A DNA stretch of 64,000 nucleotides from Deltaproteobacteria bacterium (lineage in GTDB: Bacteria > Myxococcota_C > UBA6777): contig SBHC01000005.1 of the NCBI GenBank assembly GCA_006226375.1, positions 62,001-126,000 of the forward strand. Direction: 5' to 3'. Numbering within the stretch: the first letter of the stretch is position 1; the number at the start of each line of letters is the position of its first letter. This document shows, one piece after another, positions 44,563 to 53,790 of this stretch. The notes below the pieces were generated by a model that saw nothing but the letters and a program-made list of their open reading frames with translations, did no database searches and was not told the origin of the DNA. Made by a program: the position numbers and the translations under genes.

Positions 44563-45483
44563 TCAGGACCCCCCTAGTTTTTTGAGCACGCTAAAGAACG
44601 AACGCTTCCCAGGCAACGCTTGCATCCACTTCCGACATTGTTGAGACAGCGCGGGAGGCACATCCACCATGTGTTGGTACTGAAGCAGTTGACGGGCGAC
44701 GAGCGCCAGACGAACCTCAAACGCTGGGACTTCACGGACAGGCAACAACGGCTTGGCCAGCGGCTTCATCGACTGGACCTGCACCTCAAAAGCCACGCTC
44801 ATCCGGGGCTGAATGGCCCTCTCGCTGCTTCGGCCTCCCCAATGCAACAGCTGCGATGACCAAAACAACACAGCCCCCGCCTCAGCAGGCACAGCCCGAA
44901 TGTCCTGGTAGCTTACAGTGGCCTCTTCTCCGGGCTTGCCGTACGAATGGTACCGCGCATCCAACGACGCTGGGAGAACATAGATGCAGCCATTGAGGGG
45001 AGTTGCGTCAGTCAGTGGCAGCCAAAGCGATAGACAACGTGGTGTACCGTCGGCGAGCACCGTGCCACTTCGTCGATCCCTGTGAGGCTTCCATCCGGCA
45101 TGTTCCCCAGAGGGCTGGAGCAGCCAAGCCCATACATCTGGCAAGACAGAGAACTCTTCCCCCAAAAGCTCCTCGACCACACACGACAACCTTGCCAGCG
45201 CCAGCCAAAACTCATCGTACAACAAGGCGAACACGGGAAACCCCGTAGCCTCTGCAGTTCGCTGGACCGCCAGAGCCATGCGATTCACCTCATCAGGGGG
45301 AATCACTTCAGGCAAATGGCCGTACCCTTCCTGCTTCAGAAACCTGACCTCACGACGCAGCTGTTCTTCGTCCACAGGGAACGAAGCATCATTAACCACA
45401 CAAGCGTCCTGAGAGACCGAGAGTTCGGGGCAGAGTTCTCGCCAAAACGACGGAGCCTCCCAGGCTTGCTCGAAAGCCGCCAT
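44563..45483 (-). CDS. PhyH-like Fe(II)/2-oxoglutarate oxygenase
   Basis: 306 residues. Phytanoyl-CoA-dioxygenase-like double-stranded beta-helix: metal motif H-x-D in GWKPHRDRRSG, distal His in LLHWGGRSSE and a following Arg (QPRMSVAFEV) for 2-oxoglutarate. SLWLPLTDATPLNGCIYVLP is the typical substrate-pocket strand. The substrate is unknown; relatives hydroxylate lipids or small molecules. Its ATG overlaps the TGA of the propeller gene by one base (TGATG), so translation is coupled. Its stop is 17 bases from the end of the stress-protein gene, in converging orientation. Confidence 0.82.
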   Translation of the reverse strand: MAAFEQAWEAPSFWRELCPELSVSQDACVVNDASFPVDEEQLRREVRFLKQEGYGHLPEVIPPDEVNRMALAVQRTAEATGFPVFALLYDEFWLALARLSCVVEELLGEEFSVLPDVWAWLLQPSGEHAGWKPHRDRRSGTVLADGTPRCLSLWLPLTDATPLNGCIYVLPASLDARYHSYGKPGEEATVSYQDIRAVPAEAGAVLFWSSQLLHWGGRSSERAIQPRMSVAFEVQVQSMKPLAKPLLPVREVPAFEVRLALVARQLLQYQHMVDVPPALSQQCRKWMQALPGKRSFFSVLKKLGGS

Positions 45484-46982
45484 CAACGCAAGCACACACG
45501 AAGAAGTTGATAGACGCCAAGACGTTGACCTTTGGCGCCGCGCTTTTGGACGAGAATGCGACCGGCTCCCAGCTCACGTTCGAGCGCAGCAACGTTCCAT
45601 GCGCCACGAAGCGAATGAACGATCTTTCCGTCACGTTTCCGCGCGATCTGGGTATTCGTTGCGCCTTGGAAGACCCAAGTGTAGGAGCTTTGCAGCAGCC
45701 CCTTCAACACAAAGGGAAAGGTCCAGACCTGCTTCCTGGGTGCGGTAAGTAAGATGGCTTCTTTGCTCGATTGAAGCATCATGGCCTGGTTGGGAAACAC
45801 GTACAACGTCCGCTTCTCGGGAAGGAACGCCAAGCGTTGGACTTTTCCCTGGGGGCTCAAGATTTGCACCGACAACGAACGCTGAAGCAACGTCTGACTG
45901 GAAGGCCATGGGGTCCCTTGCACCAGCGCAGCAGTCCGTCCCCTTAACTTTTTGCTCCACAAAACCTCTCCGCTTTTGGGATGTCGAAGAGACACACTAC
46001 CGCGGGAGTAGACAAGCAAGCCTCGTGGCTTTGCGCTCCATCGAAAGCGTCGGTGAAGTAAGGACAACAGCGGCTTCTTTCGGGTTTGAGAGAAGGACCA
46101 AAACAGCTGACCGGTTTTGCAGTCAAACACCCGAGCATCTCCGGCGTAATTGACCACCCAACACACCGACTTGTCAGGGGAGTGACCCGACTCTTTGGAG
46201 TGCCACAGCAACACCGCTGCATCCTCCGACTCCCACACGATCCTCCCCGTTTTCTTGTGGATCGCCACCATCATTTGCTTACGACGCCCCTGGTTGGGGA
46301 GGCTTGTCCGCTTGGGGGCTTCGACAGTCGCCATCCAATTGCCATGAAGTTCGCCAAAGGGAAGCCCTCGGAAGCTGAAGCAACCTCCACCCTTGGAGAA
46401 GCACGACTGTGTAAGCTCGTACTCGCTGCTCATGGGATGCATGGTGTGACAGTTAATCATCTGAAATGTTGTGCCACAAGACAGCGCACACACACCTTCA
46501 CGATGCTCAAACGTGCAACCGTCGCGGTTCCGGATGTGACGATGAAACGCAACCCAACGACTGCCTGAAAGGTAACCTGTCGCCGTCACGAACGAAACCA
46601 AGCGGTTGCTCGCGTAAACGACGGTGTGCCGTCCAGCCACATGAATGGAGTGCACACCCACAGGCTTCTTTTGAAAGACCTTCCGCCACAGCAGCGAACC
46701 ATCTTTCGCCTTGTAGACCGCGATGGCCTTGCGGTCTTGCTCCAAGACCCGAATCAAACCTTGGGCAGCGACTGCATGCTTCGTCTTAAACTCTCGAATC
46801 AAACCCGAAGGTCTGCCAGCGCAGACCGACACTTTGGCCTTAGCAACAGCACGTTTGGACTTCGCCTTCGCTGGGCGAGATGCAGGACGCAGCGCTCTTG
46901 TTGTGGGTTGGGAGGTCTGCGAATGCACCACGCCCGGAACCCATACAAAGACCGTCACCAAACAAACCAACATACCTCTCAT
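45483..46982 (-). CDS. PQQ-type beta-propeller secreted protein
   Basis: 499 residues. Signal peptide ending VVHSQ (about residue 22), a Thr/Pro/Lys-rich linker, then repeated propeller blades with the PQQ-like signature of a short turn followed by a Trp strand: DGSLLWRKVF, TGRIVWESED, TGQLFWSFSQ, SGEVLWSKKL. Such propellers either bind PQQ in dehydrogenases or act as protein scaffolds (as BamB does); no dehydrogenase residues are evident, so a scaffold is more likely. Several extra cysteines lie in blades two and three. ATG 46982 has GGGGA upstream. Middle gene of a three-gene leftward operon. Confidence 0.75.
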   Translation of the reverse strand: MRGMLVCLVTVFVWVPGVVHSQTSQPTTRALRPASRPAKAKSKRAVAKAKVSVCAGRPSGLIREFKTKHAVAAQGLIRVLEQDRKAIAVYKAKDGSLLWRKVFQKKPVGVHSIHVAGRHTVVYASNRLVSFVTATGYLSGSRWVAFHRHIRNRDGCTFEHREGVCALSCGTTFQMINCHTMHPMSSEYELTQSCFSKGGGCFSFRGLPFGELHGNWMATVEAPKRTSLPNQGRRKQMMVAIHKKTGRIVWESEDAAVLLWHSKESGHSPDKSVCWVVNYAGDARVFDCKTGQLFWSFSQTRKKPLLSLLHRRFRWSAKPRGLLVYSRGSVSLRHPKSGEVLWSKKLRGRTAALVQGTPWPSSQTLLQRSLSVQILSPQGKVQRLAFLPEKRTLYVFPNQAMMLQSSKEAILLTAPRKQVWTFPFVLKGLLQSSYTWVFQGATNTQIARKRDGKIVHSLRGAWNVAALERELGAGRILVQKRGAKGQRLGVYQLLRVCLR

Positions 46983-47061
46983 TGGACAATCCCCTAGAAC
47001 TTGCAACAAAGAAGTAGCTCCTAGAGACCACGACTGCGCGGGAATGTCAAACGAATAGGAC

Positions 47062-47838
47062 TCAGGTACGACGTTCGTCGCGGCGGGGGATCCTGACAAG
47101 AAAGAGGGTTCGGTTGAAGCCAATGTCGGTCCACTCCACACGACGACTTCCAAACCAGGGCCGCTTGGCCGAAAAGAAAGACACCGGCTCAACAAAGGGT
47201 GAGTTCATCGCTTCCGACACAATCGCTCGAAGCTCAGTCTCCAACGTTTGGACAGGTCCCTTGGAGACGCCACCGTAGCCCCAGTTAATGTCATCGATGG
47301 TTACCTCAAAGATAGTCAAGTAGGGACCTTGCGCCCATCGACGCGCCGCCGTTCGGATGCTGACATCAAAGGCTTTGGCGGTTTGAAGAATGTTTCCAAT
47401 GTGAAGAGGACCTTCTGTGAAGGTCGCGAACGCTTCCGAAGGAATCAGCAGCTCTGCAGCAAGCATCGCCACGATACGCTCCAACTCAGCACCTCGGGTG
47501 AAACCTCTAGGCTCTTGGTTTGCGAAGAAGTGACGTGCGATGTCACGAGCCAAGTCGGCGCGGTCTTCCGTGGTGTAGATCACCTCGGTTTCATAGAAGC
47601 GAAGTCCATCGTCATGGATGGTGTCGTCTGGTTCTTCCGCTTCAACCTCGGGAAGATCGGTGAAGCCAATGTGGGAGGCCACAGAAAAAAGATCGGTCGG
47701 GACCTGTGCGACCCCTTCCAACAAACGCTCCGCAATGATCCGAATGGCCTCTTCCATAGTGGATGGATACCCGGCCAGATCCAATGCATGATTGGCTGCT
47801 GCACTCTTCCATGTCTGTTTGCGTTGTCTTCGTGGCAT
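47062..47838 (-). CDS. ImmA/IrrE-like protein with degenerate metal site
   Basis: 258 residues. The pattern resembles the M78 metallopeptidase family (ImmA/IrrE): a DLARDIARHFF helix at residues 95-105 and, after 20 residues, IVAMLAAELLIPSEAF, which is the usual F-A-A-x-L-L-M-P stretch. But the zinc motif H-E-x-x-H reads R-D-x-x-R here, so it should not be an active protease. A C-terminal domain of about 90 residues has strand pattern. ATG 47838 has a perfect GAAGGAG. First gene of a probable operon with the propeller (79-base gap) and PhyH-like genes. It may serve as a binding or regulatory protein. Family assignment is tentative. Confidence 0.6.
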   Translation of the reverse strand: MPRRQRKQTWKSAAANHALDLAGYPSTMEEAIRIIAERLLEGVAQVPTDLFSVASHIGFTDLPEVEAEEPDDTIHDDGLRFYETEVIYTTEDRADLARDIARHFFANQEPRGFTRGAELERIVAMLAAELLIPSEAFATFTEGPLHIGNILQTAKAFDVSIRTAARRWAQGPYLTIFEVTIDDINWGYGGVSKGPVQTLETELRAIVSEAMNSPFVEPVSFFSAKRPWFGSRRVEWTDIGFNRTLFLVRIPRRDERRT

Positions 47839-48208
47839 AACCGGCTCCTTCTACGATGCGAATCCTCTTGCGCGCCTCCTTGTACCTGCTGTTCGTCGGC
47901 TATTACCAAGACACCTTATCTTGACCGAACAACAAAACGACCACACCACATATTGTATGCACTTCAACTTAAGATCGCAACAGATTGTGTGAGTGGGTCA
48001 AAAAGAATGGGGATTCTCGACAGCCGTAAGGAGAGCGAGGGCAACAAACGTAAGCCCTCGCGGAGAGGGAAGAAGCCAGCTTCCCACATGGACCCAAAAG
48101 CAGCACCGTCAACGGGAAGAAACTCGGTGGACATTGTGGTACACTCCACCCCAACAAACGTAGAGCAACGAATGAACCCTTGTTCCCTTAAACAAAAGAG
48201 AAATCATC
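47839..48208. other. divergent intergenic region with an inverted repeat
   Basis: 370 bases between the ImmA-like gene and the lipoprotein gene. GCGAGGGC (48035-48042) and GCCCTCGC (48054-48061) are a perfect eight-base inverted repeat with an 11-base spacer, suitable as an operator or as a hairpin in the leader of the rightward gene. I found no convincing gene here. Confidence 0.45.
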
Positions 48209-49342
48209 ATGCAACCCATACCCAAGAACCACAAACCAAGCTCAGCCCGACAGCGGTTGGTATGGATGCTTGGATTCCTCCTCTTCACATGGGGAAGTTT
48301 TGCGGCCTGCCCAGGGCCTCCCGCTTTGCCAGAAGGAGGACAGGAAGCCACCGCAGACGGACAAGGGCAGAAAGAATCATCCACCAGCGAAGCACCAACC
48401 GAATCTGTCCAAGACACAAGTGAGCCTGCCACAACCGACGCTCGTGAACCGTCGGTCTCTCCGGATGAAGCAACACCCACCGAGCCACCTGCAGAGCAAA
48501 CCACGCAAGAGGCAGGGCCCGAGCCCGCTCCCGACGCCTCCGAGCCAGGCATAGAGCCAGGCCCAGAAACAACCAACGAGGCAACACCCGAGGCTTCCCC
48601 AGAACAAGCCCCAGACAACAACGCAACAGACACCGTCGTAACAGACCAGCCTCCAGGAAGCACCATTGGTAACCCTTGCACCCAAGACAGCGACTGCGGA
48701 AGCCAACCGTACCGTTGCGTCCCAGAGCAAGGCACGCCGTCCTTTCCCTTCCCAGGCAACAGCGGAAAAGGTCCTCCAGGCGGCTACTGCACCCAAAGCT
48801 GCTTTATCGGCTCCGGCACCTGCCCCAAGGGCTCCGCTTGTTACGTGCCGGGGGCTGCGTCGGGAGTCTGTCTCAAGGAATGCACCACCGACAAAGAATG
48901 TCGCACCAGCGAAGGATACACCTGCACGTTTGAAGCAGGGACCAACACCAAACTTTGCTTGCCACCGGTATGTTCGCGTACTGCGCCCGGCGGATCGTAC
49001 GACGCCACCTTGGGTGCATCATCAAGCCGGGGGACATGCTCTGGCAACCCCTTGCCGTCAGGGACCAAGCTCTTCTTGTCTGTGACGATTCAGAGCAACA
49101 CCATCCGCGTGGAGTTTGGCAGCAAGCCAGGCTCTCCCCTCCCGGTGACCTGGAGCCTGACCGGCTCGTACCAGGGACTCAATCAGCAGTTCACAGCCAC
49201 CAATCCGGCCAACTGCTCCCAAAACTGCGACGGCTTGCTCAAAGGAGCCTTCCTCAAACCCTGCAACTTCAACGGCACCTTGGAAATCCAGTCAGGGAGC
49301 AACTGCTGGTATAGCTATGATGCAACGTTTACACCTCGATGA
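48209..49342 (+). CDS. lipoprotein with acidic linker and Cys-rich domain
   Basis: 377 residues. The signal peptide ends WGSFAAC (Cys34). Residues about 40-150 are a low-complexity linker of Pro, Glu, Thr, Ala and Ser (many P-E and E-A pairs). Residues about 152-255 hold a Cys-rich module (NPCTQDSDCGSQPYRC, CPKGSACYV, CTTDKECRT). The final ~120 residues are a separate strand-rich domain (SGTKLFLSVTIQSNTIRVEF) with two disulfide candidates and end in YDATFTPR. It resembles the other surface lipoproteins in the window in plan: anchor, flexible linker, disulfide module, head. Function unknown. Confidence 0.75.
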   Translation: MQPIPKNHKPSSARQRLVWMLGFLLFTWGSFAACPGPPALPEGGQEATADGQGQKESSTSEAPTESVQDTSEPATTDAREPSVSPDEATPTEPPAEQTTQEAGPEPAPDASEPGIEPGPETTNEATPEASPEQAPDNNATDTVVTDQPPGSTIGNPCTQDSDCGSQPYRCVPEQGTPSFPFPGNSGKGPPGGYCTQSCFIGSGTCPKGSACYVPGAASGVCLKECTTDKECRTSEGYTCTFEAGTNTKLCLPPVCSRTAPGGSYDATLGASSSRGTCSGNPLPSGTKLFLSVTIQSNTIRVEFGSKPGSPLPVTWSLTGSYQGLNQQFTATNPANCSQNCDGLLKGAFLKPCNFNGTLEIQSGSNCWYSYDATFTPR

Positions 49343-49419
49343 AATGACCTGACTTCTTTCCATTCGCTAGAGTTTAAGACAATGCAACACCAAGTTTTGG
49401 CTTTTCGGAAGAGTCTGGA

Positions 49420-51852
49420 CTAGTTTTTCACGCAAATTCCACTGATACAAACATGGCCAGCAGAACACTTGTTGTTGCAGGCGCCACAATGCTCAGTGCT
49501 GGTTCGAACATCAACGCAAGAACCAGCACAATGCTGTCCAAATCGGCACGCACACATCCTTCGGTACGACATACATTGCTTACAGTTTTGACTGCCACAA
49601 GCGTAACAGTTTTCGCGTGAGACTGGGATACATTTCCCATTGCAGCGGACTTGCCCACCAGGACAATCTTGGCAGAGACCGTGGGCACAATACTGTCCAT
49701 TGGGACATTTGTTGTTGCATGCTCCACAATTTAAGGTGTCCACAGTGACATCGACCCAAGAGCCTTGACAGAATTGCATTGGTTCATTGGGGCTCACAGA
49801 ACCAGGGACACACTTTCCTTGTTCACAATGTTCAGTTCCTTTGCATGCCTGTCCACATTGACCACAGTGGGCCGGGCTGGTTTGCACGTCCACAATCTCG
49901 CCTTTGCAGTCCTTCTTGGGATGGATCATACAACCCAAACCGGGCTGGCACTCATACCCTGGCTTACATTGTTGGTAACAACCAGCACAATGAGTGATCG
50001 GACCTGTGGGGTTACTTGGGTCTTTGGGATCAGGCATGTACTGGCTGATGACGACACCATCGCATTTCGGTCCAATGGGTACAGATTTGTTTAATAGCGC
50101 AGGGTCCTGACACTCTTTGGCGAAACAAACAAGTCCTTTGGGGCACTGAAGCCCACAGCCTCCACAATGTTCGTTGGTCAAGGTTGTATCGACACAACCA
50201 TTCCGAGTGGGTACTCCACAGTACTGATTAAGCGACGATTGATCAAAGCTAAAGCCACAAAACTTGCAGACTCCTTTCTCACAAAACTCTGAGTATCCGC
50301 ACCTCTTAGAACCACATTTGGCATAACGGGCTCCAGAGCAGGCTCCATTGACGCATGCGATGCCATCGGGACACTTGTTCCCACAACTTCCACAGTGTGT
50401 CGCATTACTCTTAAGGTCGACACAGCGAAAGTCACAGGCAGTGAGGCCAGCCGAACAATAATCAGGCCGACGCTTGCATTGCCCTTGCTGACATGTGTGG
50501 TGCGCCAAACACTTCACACCACACCCTCCACAATTGTTCTGATCCGAAACTGTGCATGTGCCGTTACAACAAAGCTCTCCCGATTGGCAGGCCTTGTTGC
50601 ACTGTCCACAGTGTTGGGCATCGTTCTCAAAATCAACGCACTTGCCGGTGCACATGATCCCATAGCAACTTGTAACAGATGAGACACCTTGGCACACACC
50701 AGCCTTGCAGCTCTCTCCTGCCTTGCAGACCGTCCCACATGTCCCACAATTCTTTGTGTCGGACTGCACATCAACGCAACTGCCCGCACAACGCTGCTGA
50801 CCGGTTGGACAGGTCTGTGGCTTTTGGCATTGACCACTTGCGCAACGTTCTCCACTGGAACAGGCCTTGCTGCAAGCACCACAATGGGAAGCATCTACGC
50901 TGGTATCGACACAAGAACCTTGGCAATTGCTCTTGCCCACAGGGCATGCAAGACTGCAGACACCAGCCTTGCAGCTTTCTCCGACCTTGCAAGATGTTCC
51001 ACATGCGCCACAGTGCTTCGCATTGGACTGGACATCGACACAAATCCCTCCACAAGTTTGCTGGCCAGTTGGGCAAGTTTGGAGTGTTTTGCATAAACCG
51101 CTGGAACAGCTTTCACCACTGGCGCAAGCCTTGTTGCAAGAACCACAATGCGCGGGGTCAGCCTGCAGATCAACGCATGAACCACCACAATTCGTTTGCC
51201 CAGAATTGCATTGCAACGGTACTGGTTTGCAAACACCTCCGACACAAGTTTGGGATGACGAACATGCCGCTTCACAAGCTCCACAGTGAACAACACTCGT
51301 TTGCAAGTTGACACAAGCGCCTCCACAATGGGCCTCTGTCGCCAAACACGCCTTCTGCCCACAAGTCCCATTTTGACAAGAGCTTTGTACAAACAAGTTC
51401 CATACGCTGAGGTGGTTCGTGGTTCCCACTCGGGTCGCACCAGACTTTCCTACTTGAGTTGGAACACTCTTCCACAAATCACCTTCTTGAAAAGCAACCC
51501 ACAGGTTGGTCTGGGCTTGTCCTGTAGCAACAGGAATTTCTATTTCAATATCACGCGCAAAGCCAGCCGCATTCGCTTCCAGGTGCAGGTTAGGAACTGT
51601 GCCGCCGTTGGGAGTCTCTCCCCGCCAACCAAAAACCTCGGTTTTGGCTGCAACAGCTCCTTTTGGAAAACGGAGACACACACCCAAACTTCCACAAAAC
51701 TCGCCACCGTCGGTGTCAACGACAAAGAGAAGCTTCCGCTCCTGTGTCAGCTCGAAACCACTCACTGCAGGAGCCGAGGCACAATGCAATTGAGAGAGTC
51801 CAAAGCCACAGAAAAGAAGAAACAAGCCAACAACTCGCACAAGAATATTCAT
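49420..51852 (-). CDS. Stig1-repeat Cys-rich secreted protein
   Basis: 810 residues. Hydrophobic signal (about 1-20) and a possible but weak lipobox (SQLHC, Cys24). Residues about 30-165 form a strand-rich domain without repeats. The remainder is 12 or more repeats of about 38-55 residues matching the stigma-specific Stig1-like pattern: CGGACVNLQ ... HCGACEAACSSSQTCVGGVC and so on, each with about eight Cys. Such repeats occur in plants and in myxobacterial surface proteins; their ligand is unknown. ATG 51852 has GAGGA upstream. It converges with the lipoprotein gene at 49342 and diverges from the Sir2-like gene at 52174. Confidence 0.8.
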   Translation of the reverse strand: MNILVRVVGLFLLFCGFGLSQLHCASAPAVSGFELTQERKLLFVVDTDGGEFCGSLGVCLRFPKGAVAAKTEVFGWRGETPNGGTVPNLHLEANAAGFARDIEIEIPVATGQAQTNLWVAFQEGDLWKSVPTQVGKSGATRVGTTNHLSVWNLFVQSSCQNGTCGQKACLATEAHCGGACVNLQTSVVHCGACEAACSSSQTCVGGVCKPVPLQCNSGQTNCGGSCVDLQADPAHCGSCNKACASGESCSSGLCKTLQTCPTGQQTCGGICVDVQSNAKHCGACGTSCKVGESCKAGVCSLACPVGKSNCQGSCVDTSVDASHCGACSKACSSGERCASGQCQKPQTCPTGQQRCAGSCVDVQSDTKNCGTCGTVCKAGESCKAGVCQGVSSVTSCYGIMCTGKCVDFENDAQHCGQCNKACQSGELCCNGTCTVSDQNNCGGCGVKCLAHHTCQQGQCKRRPDYCSAGLTACDFRCVDLKSNATHCGSCGNKCPDGIACVNGACSGARYAKCGSKRCGYSEFCEKGVCKFCGFSFDQSSLNQYCGVPTRNGCVDTTLTNEHCGGCGLQCPKGLVCFAKECQDPALLNKSVPIGPKCDGVVISQYMPDPKDPSNPTGPITHCAGCYQQCKPGYECQPGLGCMIHPKKDCKGEIVDVQTSPAHCGQCGQACKGTEHCEQGKCVPGSVSPNEPMQFCQGSWVDVTVDTLNCGACNNKCPNGQYCAHGLCQDCPGGQVRCNGKCIPVSRENCYACGSQNCKQCMSYRRMCACRFGQHCAGSCVDVRTSTEHCGACNNKCSAGHVCISGICVKN

Positions 51853-52173
51853 AGCCCAATCCTCATATGATTCCCCACAACAATTCCAAACCTGGCCAAA
51901 CTTAAGACAACACCACATTCCTTTGTAGACAAAAGCCCTCAGCTTGAAAGAGCACAATCATTTTTGACATCAACCTTTGCATGTATTTCACGAAGGACAA
52001 CGATTTGTCACACAACAAAGGAAAGAAATTCCAAACGAACACAAGCGGCATTAACGTTTTCAACAACTTACCAACACGAAAGGCGAAGTTTCCCTTCCGC
52101 CATTGACAAGCCCTTCTATGCGACCCTATCGATACTGTCAGAACCCAACAACACAACTGACAGGAGCCATTGC
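51853..52173. other. divergent intergenic region
   Basis: About 320 bases between the Stig1-repeat gene and the Sir2-like gene. An upstream extension of the Sir2-like frame to 51964 exists, but it lacks a ribosome binding site and its composition is unlike coding sequence. It should contain promoters in both directions; no clear one was picked. Confidence 0.4.
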
Positions 52174-52992
52174 ATGGACTTCTCTTCGATACAGGCCGCT
52201 GCGCAAGCGTTGGCCCAGGCCAACCGCGTTGTCATTTCCACCGGTGCAGGCATGTCAGCCGACTCGGGAATCCCCACCTACCGCGACCGCAACGGACGCT
52301 GGCGTGACTTCCTTCCCTTCTCGCAAGTGGGCTTGACACCCTCCGACTTTGCCCACCCACCAGGCTACCGAGAGCGACCCCAACATGCCTGGGCCTTCGC
52401 CGAATACCTCAGACGCAGCATGGCCCAAGCCCCGGTTCATCAAGGTTATGACGTCCTAACCGAGTGGATGCTGCGACGCATACCGCAGTCTTTCTTGCTC
52501 ACCACCAACATCGACGACCTGCACCGCAGGGCTGATGTTCCAGAGACCCAATTCTACGAGCGTTACGGCAACCTGTGGGAGTTGCAATGCCTGGAACGTT
52601 GCACCCCGCATTGGTGGAGGGAGAACCGGGTGGAGCTATGCACTCTCGACACCTCCACCATGGAAGCCAGCAACTTTCCCCAATGTCCCTTCTGCCAAGG
52701 TTTGGCGCGGCCTCGCATCCAGATGGCGTACGACGAAGAGTTTGTGGAGAAAGAAGCCGGATGGAAGTTCTACCAAAACTTTCTGGCATCCGGGCCGGTC
52801 GACGTCTACCTTATCATCGGCACGACTCTGTGGATGACATGGCCCGAAGGCCAAGAGCCCAACACCATCATCCATATCAACCCTGACCCCAACACACACG
52901 CGCACTACCAGTCACCCATTGCTGTAACAATGGGGGCCAAAGACGCGCTGGTAGGAATCGACTGGGCCTGGCGACAGATGCGAAAAGGTTAG
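52174..52992 (+). CDS. Sir2-family (sirtuin) protein with Tyr at the catalytic His position
   Basis: 272 residues. NAD-binding motifs GAGMSADSGIPTYRD (about 24-38) and TTNIDDLHRRADV (about 110-122) are present, as are four zinc-ribbon cysteines (Cys139, Cys143, Cys171, Cys174), GTTLWMTWP and INPDPNTH. In sirtuins the residue just before G-x-L is the catalytic His; here the sequence is RYGNLWELQC, so Tyr131 replaces it. Deacylase activity may therefore be lost, while NAD binding looks intact; NAD hydrolysis or ADP-ribosyl binding are alternatives. ATG 52174 with CAGGAG seven bases upstream is the start. It converges with ribE 12 bases away. Confidence 0.82.
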   Translation: MDFSSIQAAAQALAQANRVVISTGAGMSADSGIPTYRDRNGRWRDFLPFSQVGLTPSDFAHPPGYRERPQHAWAFAEYLRRSMAQAPVHQGYDVLTEWMLRRIPQSFLLTTNIDDLHRRADVPETQFYERYGNLWELQCLERCTPHWWRENRVELCTLDTSTMEASNFPQCPFCQGLARPRIQMAYDEEFVEKEAGWKFYQNFLASGPVDVYLIIGTTLWMTWPEGQEPNTIIHINPDPNTHAHYQSPIAVTMGAKDALVGIDWAWRQMRKG

Positions 52993-53004
52993 CCCAAAGA
53001 GAAG

Positions 53005-53667
53005 TTAGGAGAGGTCGATCGCACCTGCAGCGAGGAGAGACTGGACGGTTTCTTTGAGTCGATCTTGTAGAACGTTTTCCACGGTATCAACGATCGCCTG
53101 GGTCTGGGCATCGATCTCCACGTTTACGGTGTCACCCAACCCCTTGGAGCCAAAGACTGTCAGTCGCAGGGTTTCAGGAATGAAGTAGACGCTGAAGGTG
53201 CCCTCTTCTTTGTCCACGTCCACAAGGGTCAGGCTGCATCCATCCAACGCCACAAACCCTTTGGGGAAGATGTATTTCATCCAGGAGGGATCGACCTGAA
53301 ACGTCACGGCGCGGTTGTTCTCGGAGGTTTCGACCTTGACGATGGTAGCGGTTGTCATGACATGGCCGGAGAGGATGTGCCCTCCAATCTCGTCACCGGC
53401 TTTCATCGACCGCTCCACGTTGACGTGTTTGCCTTCCTCAAGGTTGCCCAACGTCGTCTTCCGCAAGGTCTCGACCATGGCATCAAAATAAGCCATGTCC
53501 CCTTCCATTCGACACACCGTCAGACACACGCCGTCCACAGCCACGCTGGCCCCTATCTGCAGGTCGTCGCCCAAGACTGGCAACATCGGAATTCCCAATG
53601 TGGTAAGTCCCGGCTTGGTTTCCATGGACTTGACGGACAAACAGGCTTGCACAATCCCAGTAAACAT
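53005..53667 (-). CDS. ribE: riboflavin synthase alpha subunit
   Basis: 220 residues, usual length. It joins two molecules of 6,7-dimethyl-8-ribityllumazine into riboflavin plus the pyrimidine precursor. Two lumazine-binding barrels are visible: the first begins MFTGIVQA and contains GASVAVDGVCLTV, the second contains GGHILSGHVMTTA and FVALDGCSLTLVDVD. The C-terminal helix holds the trimer together. The rest of the rib operon is not nearby and no FMN riboswitch is seen upstream, so it stands alone here, followed leftwards by a converging Sir2-like gene. Confidence 0.95.
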   Translation of the reverse strand: MFTGIVQACLSVKSMETKPGLTTLGIPMLPVLGDDLQIGASVAVDGVCLTVCRMEGDMAYFDAMVETLRKTTLGNLEEGKHVNVERSMKAGDEIGGHILSGHVMTTATIVKVETSENNRAVTFQVDPSWMKYIFPKGFVALDGCSLTLVDVDKEEGTFSVYFIPETLRLTVFGSKGLGDTVNVEIDAQTQAIVDTVENVLQDRLKETVQSLLAAGAIDLS

Positions 53668-53790
53668 GGCGTTTCCTTGTAGCTTCTAACATACCCCAGA
53701 GGTATGGCGTTTCAACAACGCGGCTAAAGTACGTGAGCAGCAGGAATCAAGCAAGGGTCGTGGTGGAATGGGGGAGAAAACAAGAGAGGG

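Noticed and set aside
53668-53790. Search for an FMN riboswitch before ribE
   Set aside because: The leader is about 120 bases and lacks the conserved RFN sequence blocks.
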